From positions 1 to 42,849 of the forward strand of contig JAJPIN010000157.1 in assembly GCA_021324715.1 (NCBI GenBank): a stretch of 42,849 nt of DNA, read 5' to 3'. This stretch comes from Nitrososphaeria archaeon. Its GTDB lineage: Archaea; Thermoproteota; Nitrososphaeria; Nitrososphaerales; Nitrososphaeraceae. Under the pieces are notes generated by a model. The model searched no databases. It was given only the letters and a program-made list of their open reading frames with translations, and was not told the origin of the DNA. This document shows, piece by piece, positions 40,557 to 42,849 of the stretch (the first letter of the stretch is position 1; each line of letters begins with the position of its first letter). A program made the position numbers and the translations under genes.

Positions 40557-40741
40557 ATATCCTTCCAATCAAAATCTTTTAAGTTAATAGATTCTAAGCG
40601 TTTGTAAAATTTGCCCCATCTTTTTTGTGCTTTGCGAAGCAACATCATAAAAACTGCGCCCATAGCTCCTAAGAACACAAATCCTAAGATAATGGCCCAT
40701 ATAGTTGCGAAGGCATCGACAAAATAAACAACCCAGATCAT
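40553..40741 (-). CDS. Small membrane protein, 62 aa
   Basis: Hydrophobic N-terminal half (WVVYFVDAFATIWAIILGFV) and a basic tail. ATGA overlap with the next upstream gene. Unknown function. Confidence 0.55.
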   Translation of the reverse strand: MIWVVYFVDAFATIWAIILGFVFLGAMGAVFMMLLRKAQKRWGKFYKRLESINLKDFDWKDI

Positions 40742-40812
40742 AAGAGTTCAAATACCAAATATGCGATTCCGAAGATGCTGATAGCTAGAATGATGATTAT
40801 GTCTAAATTCAT
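40738..40812 (-). CDS. Tiny membrane peptide, 24 aa
   Basis: MNLDIIIILAISIFGIAYLV and a short end: one hydrophobic helix. It overlaps the downstream start by ATGA, which supports translation. Unknown function. Confidence 0.45.
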   Translation of the reverse strand: MNLDIIIILAISIFGIAYLVFELL

Positions 40813-40825
40813 AATAACTTAAATA

Positions 40826-41035
40826 TTAAAGATCCTCCAATTTTGAATTAATCAAAGCATCTCTTATAATTACATGCATAAGTTCTAAGTTACTTTCATA
40901 ATAATCATAAGTAATATCAGTAATTCTTTGTTGTTCTTTAATTATTAATCCAGTTAATTTTATTAATAGAATTCCTAATATTCCAAATAAAAAACACAAA
41001 ACAGCACAAATTAAAATTGTGTCATTTGAGATCAT
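40826..41035 (-). CDS. Small membrane protein, 69 aa
   Basis: N-terminal hydrophobic segment (TILICAVLCFLFGILGILLI) and a charged helical tail. ATGA overlap with the HD hydrolase gene. Unknown function. Confidence 0.55.
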   Translation of the reverse strand: MISNDTILICAVLCFLFGILGILLIKLTGLIIKEQQRITDITYDYYESNLELMHVIIRDALINSKLEDL

Positions 41036-41535
41036 ACTCCGCCGAGTTCCTTAAATCTAAGTAAGAAAAGCTTTTCTACATTCTTTGAAGCCATAGGTAT
41101 TTTTTTCCATCCTTTTTGAAAGAGACGCTCATCAAATAATACTTCTTTATCTGCTTGGTGAACGATCTTAGTAAAAGGATACTTTAAATTGAATCTTTTT
41201 GCAATAGCTTTCTGAAATCGCTTCTCAAGTCGCTGGTAGTCTTTACAAAGGGCCTTCATTGGAGATGGAACGTCTGCGCAATAAGCCTCGGATGCATCAT
41301 GAAGTAGACCGGCTAAGGCTTCTTTAGGACTGCCTCCATTACGCTCGATCCATTCCGAAACCACAATCGAATGGGCAGCTACAGAATACAGGCTGGGAAG
41401 CTGCCCTGAAAAACGACAAGTAAGTGAAAGACCACGAGCAATGTCAGAAATTCTAATATCTGCTGCGACAGGAGCTTTAGCTTTGATTTTGACTCCGGTC
41501 CAGGTACGAAAGTAATCTTTAGATGTGGAGCGCAT
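41032..41535 (-). CDS. HD-domain phosphohydrolase, DatZ/YfbR-like
   Basis: Protein of 167 residues from ATG 41535, favoured over ATG 41553 because AGGAG lies 9 nt before it. HD-domain metal residues are visible: H55 (AAHSIVV), H79-D80 (LLHDASEAY) and D129 (HQADKEV). DatZ-like enzymes strip phosphates from dATP and YfbR from dNMPs, lowering a selected deoxynucleotide. With the diphosphohydrolase-like gene it suggests control of dNTP pools. No PurZ is present in the window. Confidence 0.75.
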   Translation of the reverse strand: MRSTSKDYFRTWTGVKIKAKAPVAADIRISDIARGLSLTCRFSGQLPSLYSVAAHSIVVSEWIERNGGSPKEALAGLLHDASEAYCADVPSPMKALCKDYQRLEKRFQKAIAKRFNLKYPFTKIVHQADKEVLFDERLFQKGWKKIPMASKNVEKLFLLRFKELGGV

Positions 41536-41642
41536 TAAAAAAATCTCCTGCATAGTATACCTAGAATAAATCCACCTAAAAATGCCACCGCCCCCACACC
41601 CAGGACCACTTTCATGAATGTGCGCATGATTTGATCAAACAT
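41535..41642 (-). CDS. Tiny membrane peptide, 35 aa
   Basis: Single membrane segment (VVLGVGAVAFLGGFILGILC). The stop overlaps the HD gene start (TAATG). Dispersed 9-mer copy 41591 encodes G-V-G-A inside the segment. A longer in-frame reading to 41861 is less likely, as it shares DNA with the zinc-finger gene. Confidence 0.45.
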   Translation of the reverse strand: MFDQIMRTFMKVVLGVGAVAFLGGFILGILCRRFF

Positions 41643-41898
41643 AATAGTCCGGATCTTTGTGCTTCCGTGTGGGGGTGTGACCTCGTTCACGGCGGCGACG
41701 TCGCATTTCATTATATCTATCGATGTTTTCATTGTGCCAGGCAAGAGCAATTCGGGCACAGAATTTGCGCCTACAGTTAGGGGAGCATGATTTTTTGCTT
41801 CTATTCTTGGTGTTATCAACAAATTCAGTGTTGCAAATGTTGCAAACTTTTTTGCAGACAAAATCTGGATACTTTTCTAAGTTACCGTCTATAGTCAC
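41635..41898 (-). CDS. Zinc-finger protein, Arg-rich, 87 aa
   Basis: CNICNTEF (near 19-22) and CSPNCRRKFC (near 38-47) form a zinc site, followed by an Arg-rich helix (MRRRRRERGHTPTRKH). Starts at GTG. This resembles small nucleic-acid-binding or endonuclease-associated zinc fingers, but no catalytic motif was found. Copy 41667 of the dispersed 9-mer encodes T-P-T. Confidence 0.6.
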   Translation of the reverse strand: MTIDGNLEKYPDFVCKKVCNICNTEFVDNTKNRSKKSCSPNCRRKFCARIALAWHNENIDRYNEMRRRRRERGHTPTRKHKDPDYYV

Positions 41899-42037
41899 TC
41901 CCCGCGCTCCTTTTCTTTACTTGTTTGAGTAGCTCAACTTGCTTTTTTGTAGAGTCAAGCTCACGTTGAATAGCCTTGATTGCTGCAGCGATTCCGTATG
42001 ATCTATAGATTGATTCGATGTCAGTGTTTGTAAGCAT
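41882..42037 (-). CDS. Small helical protein, 51 aa
   Basis: MLTNTDIESIYRSYGIAAAI followed by a heptad-like basic helix. ATG overlaps the glycosyltransferase stop (TAATG) and its end overlaps the zinc-finger gene. Unknown function. Confidence 0.5.
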   Translation of the reverse strand: MLTNTDIESIYRSYGIAAAIKAIQRELDSTKKQVELLKQVKKRSAGSDYRR

Positions 42038-42849
42038 TAGGGTTTCCTAGGTTCCTTAACTGGGTGAATATAACCACCTTGACTACATACATAGCAGCCA
42101 TCATAAGCAATTGTACCAAAGTGAATGAGATTAATCCAGGGTAAAAGCTTTGGTATCATGCCTGCATCAATAGCTCTAGCACAAAAGAGATAGTCTTCAC
42201 TGAGATAGATCTTTTTGTGTACAGTTGGTTCTTCACGGATTTCACAATCAAAATAAGCTATGACTTCTTCACCAAAGGGAGTCATTGGAATGTGGTTGTT
42301 AGCATAAGTTCCACATAAAGGTTTAATTGCTTGGAATGCAGCACGACTGATAAGCAGGAAGCCGGTTCCTAGATATTTTACTTCAAGGGGATCATAATAT
42401 TTAACTTCTTGTTTTCCGTGTGTGGCTGGAATGATTACGTGTGATCCAGCACAGTGGGCTAGCCAACTATCATGAACACCATTATTAATGTGGGTTCTTA
42501 TGTTTGGCCAATTGATTTCTTTTTTAGAATACGTGGCTCCTAAAATAGGTTCTTTTTTTATTTCTGCGCAAAGGATCATTTCAATTGCTTGAAGAGCATT
42601 AAATCCAATATCAGAGTCAATAAAAATAAGATAATCGGGATCATTTTTAAGCGCGAGGTGTGTTATTGCATTGCGACCTCGTTGGATTAAGGATTCATTA
42701 AAGAGTGTTTGAACACTTAAGTGCATGCCTACTCTATCAGAAAACATTTGAAGATTACCTAATGCCATTGCAAAAGCACCGTGACAAAGACCTCCATACA
42801 TAGGGGCGCCAACAGCTATTTTAAGTCCTTTAAGAATATCTAATTGTCT
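42037..42849 (-). CDS. GT-A glycosyltransferase-like protein, partial at window end
   Basis: The frame is open from the window end to the TAA at 42037 (271 codons visible). It has the N-terminal strand LKIAVGAPMYGG and a DxD motif in YLIFIDSDIGF, followed by a helix with ALQAIEMIL. This is a GT2/GT-A layout common in phages that glycosylate DNA, virion or host surface glycans. An ATG at 42801 lies inside the conserved first strand, so the real start is upstream, outside the window. Acceptor unknown. Confidence 0.65.
   Translation of the reverse strand, partial: RQLDILKGLKIAVGAPMYGGLCHGAFAMALGNLQMFSDRVGMHLSVQTLFNESLIQRGRNAITHLALKNDPDYLIFIDSDIGFNALQAIEMILCAEIKKEPILGATYSKKEINWPNIRTHINNGVHDSWLAHCAGSHVIIPATHGKQEVKYYDPLEVKYLGTGFLLISRAAFQAIKPLCGTYANNHIPMTPFGEEVIAYFDCEIREEPTVHKKIYLSEDYLFCARAIDAGMIPKLLPWINLIHFGTIAYDGCYVCSQGGYIHPVKEPRKP

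Larger units (their letters stand above)
1167..41675. repeat. Dispersed 9-mer GTGTGGGGG / CCCCCACAC, 23 exact copies
   Basis: Exact copies, with 'C' meaning CCCCCACAC on the + strand and 'G' meaning GTGTGGGGG: 1167C, 3278C, 4604G, 6706C, 7846G, 9499C, 10223C, 11027G, 15127C, 15262G, 18318C, 19708G, 23310C, 23957G, 27798G, 31466C, 31867G, 33509C, 35718G, 36405C, 39265C, 41591C, 41667G. Near matches lie at 8089 and 28451 (CCCCCACAT) and 37390 (TTGTGGGGG). In the G orientation the base after the core is usually C and the next usually T, so the extended consensus is about SGTGTGGGGGCT. Twenty copies are inside genes and three in gaps. Coding copies use different frames (G-V-G-A, S-P-H-T, P-T, P-P-H), so the constraint acts on DNA rather than on a peptide. 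Spacing runs from 76 bp to 4.1 kb with no orientation bias. No function is known to me. Confidence 0.9.

Noticed and set aside
39557-41535. Claim that the phage has 2-aminoadenine DNA
   Set aside because: The two hydrolase types are suggestive, but PurZ is absent from the window and DNA sequence alone cannot show base modification.
1-42849. tRNA genes, CRISPR arrays, insertion sequences, integrase or attachment sites
   Set aside because: None was recognised by reading. Direct repeats seen are too short or too few for CRISPR, and no transposase or integrase motif was found.

Overview
This window looks like most or all of the genome of a tailed double-stranded DNA phage with podovirus-type architecture. 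It carries TerS and TerL, portal, scaffold, an HK97-fold coat protein resembling the N4 gp56 family, connector and tail-tube proteins, glutamine-rich internal virion proteins and a lysis cassette. There is no tape measure, sheath or phage RNA polymerase. No integrase or C1-type repressor was recognised. The DNA is AT-rich, genes are packed with ATGA or TAATG overlaps, and promoters are of host sigma70 type (TTGNNN, 17 bp, often TGN before the -10 box). A PagL-type outer-membrane lipid A deacylase and a signal-peptide/lipoprotein repertoire suggest a Gram-negative host. That is inference, and the host cannot be named.

Layout. Positions 1-5917 are leftward: a Cas4-like nuclease, many tiny membrane and zinc-ribbon proteins, a membrane-anchored metzincin-like protease, a ribbon-helix-helix regulator beside a long inverted repeat, and the PagL-like enzyme. 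Positions 5924-6596 form a divergent promoter and control region. Positions 6613-32175 are rightward: a DEDDy exonuclease, terminase, portal, head, fibres, connector, tail, internal virion proteins, then lysis (XhlA-like protein, ClpP-like protease, spanin-like protein, M15 endopeptidase). Positions 32176-42849 are leftward again: helicase, family A DNA polymerase, methionine aminopeptidase, FkbM methyltransferase, an ssDNA-binding-like protein, ERF recombinase, nucleotide hydrolases (dATP/dGTP diphosphohydrolase family and a DatZ/YfbR-like HD protein), small proteins, and a glycosyltransferase cut by the window end. If the molecule is circular, the two leftward blocks are one early/replication arm.

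Most unusual features. (1) The asymmetric 9-mer GTGTGGGGG (complement CCCCCACAC) occurs exactly 23 times, on both strands, in all reading frames and in non-coding gaps, although this AT-rich sequence should contain less than one by chance. This looks like a DNA-level recognition element. (2) Six promoters place the -10 box 5-9 nt upstream of a start codon, predicting leaderless or nearly leaderless mRNAs. (3) The large terminase is split between its ATPase and nuclease domains at an overlapping SD-TTG/TAA junction. (4) The phage carries envelope and protein modification genes (PagL-like, FkbM, glycosyltransferase, methionine aminopeptidase).

How the genes work together: host RNA polymerase reads both arms from the divergent region. 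The leftward arm supplies replication, recombination, nucleotide-pool and host-takeover functions. The rightward arm builds procapsids, packages DNA through the two-piece terminase, assembles a short tail with fibres and ejection proteins, and lyses the cell. Many products are below 60 residues and are hypothetical. Start codons were chosen from overlaps, Shine-Dalgarno sequences and promoter positions.
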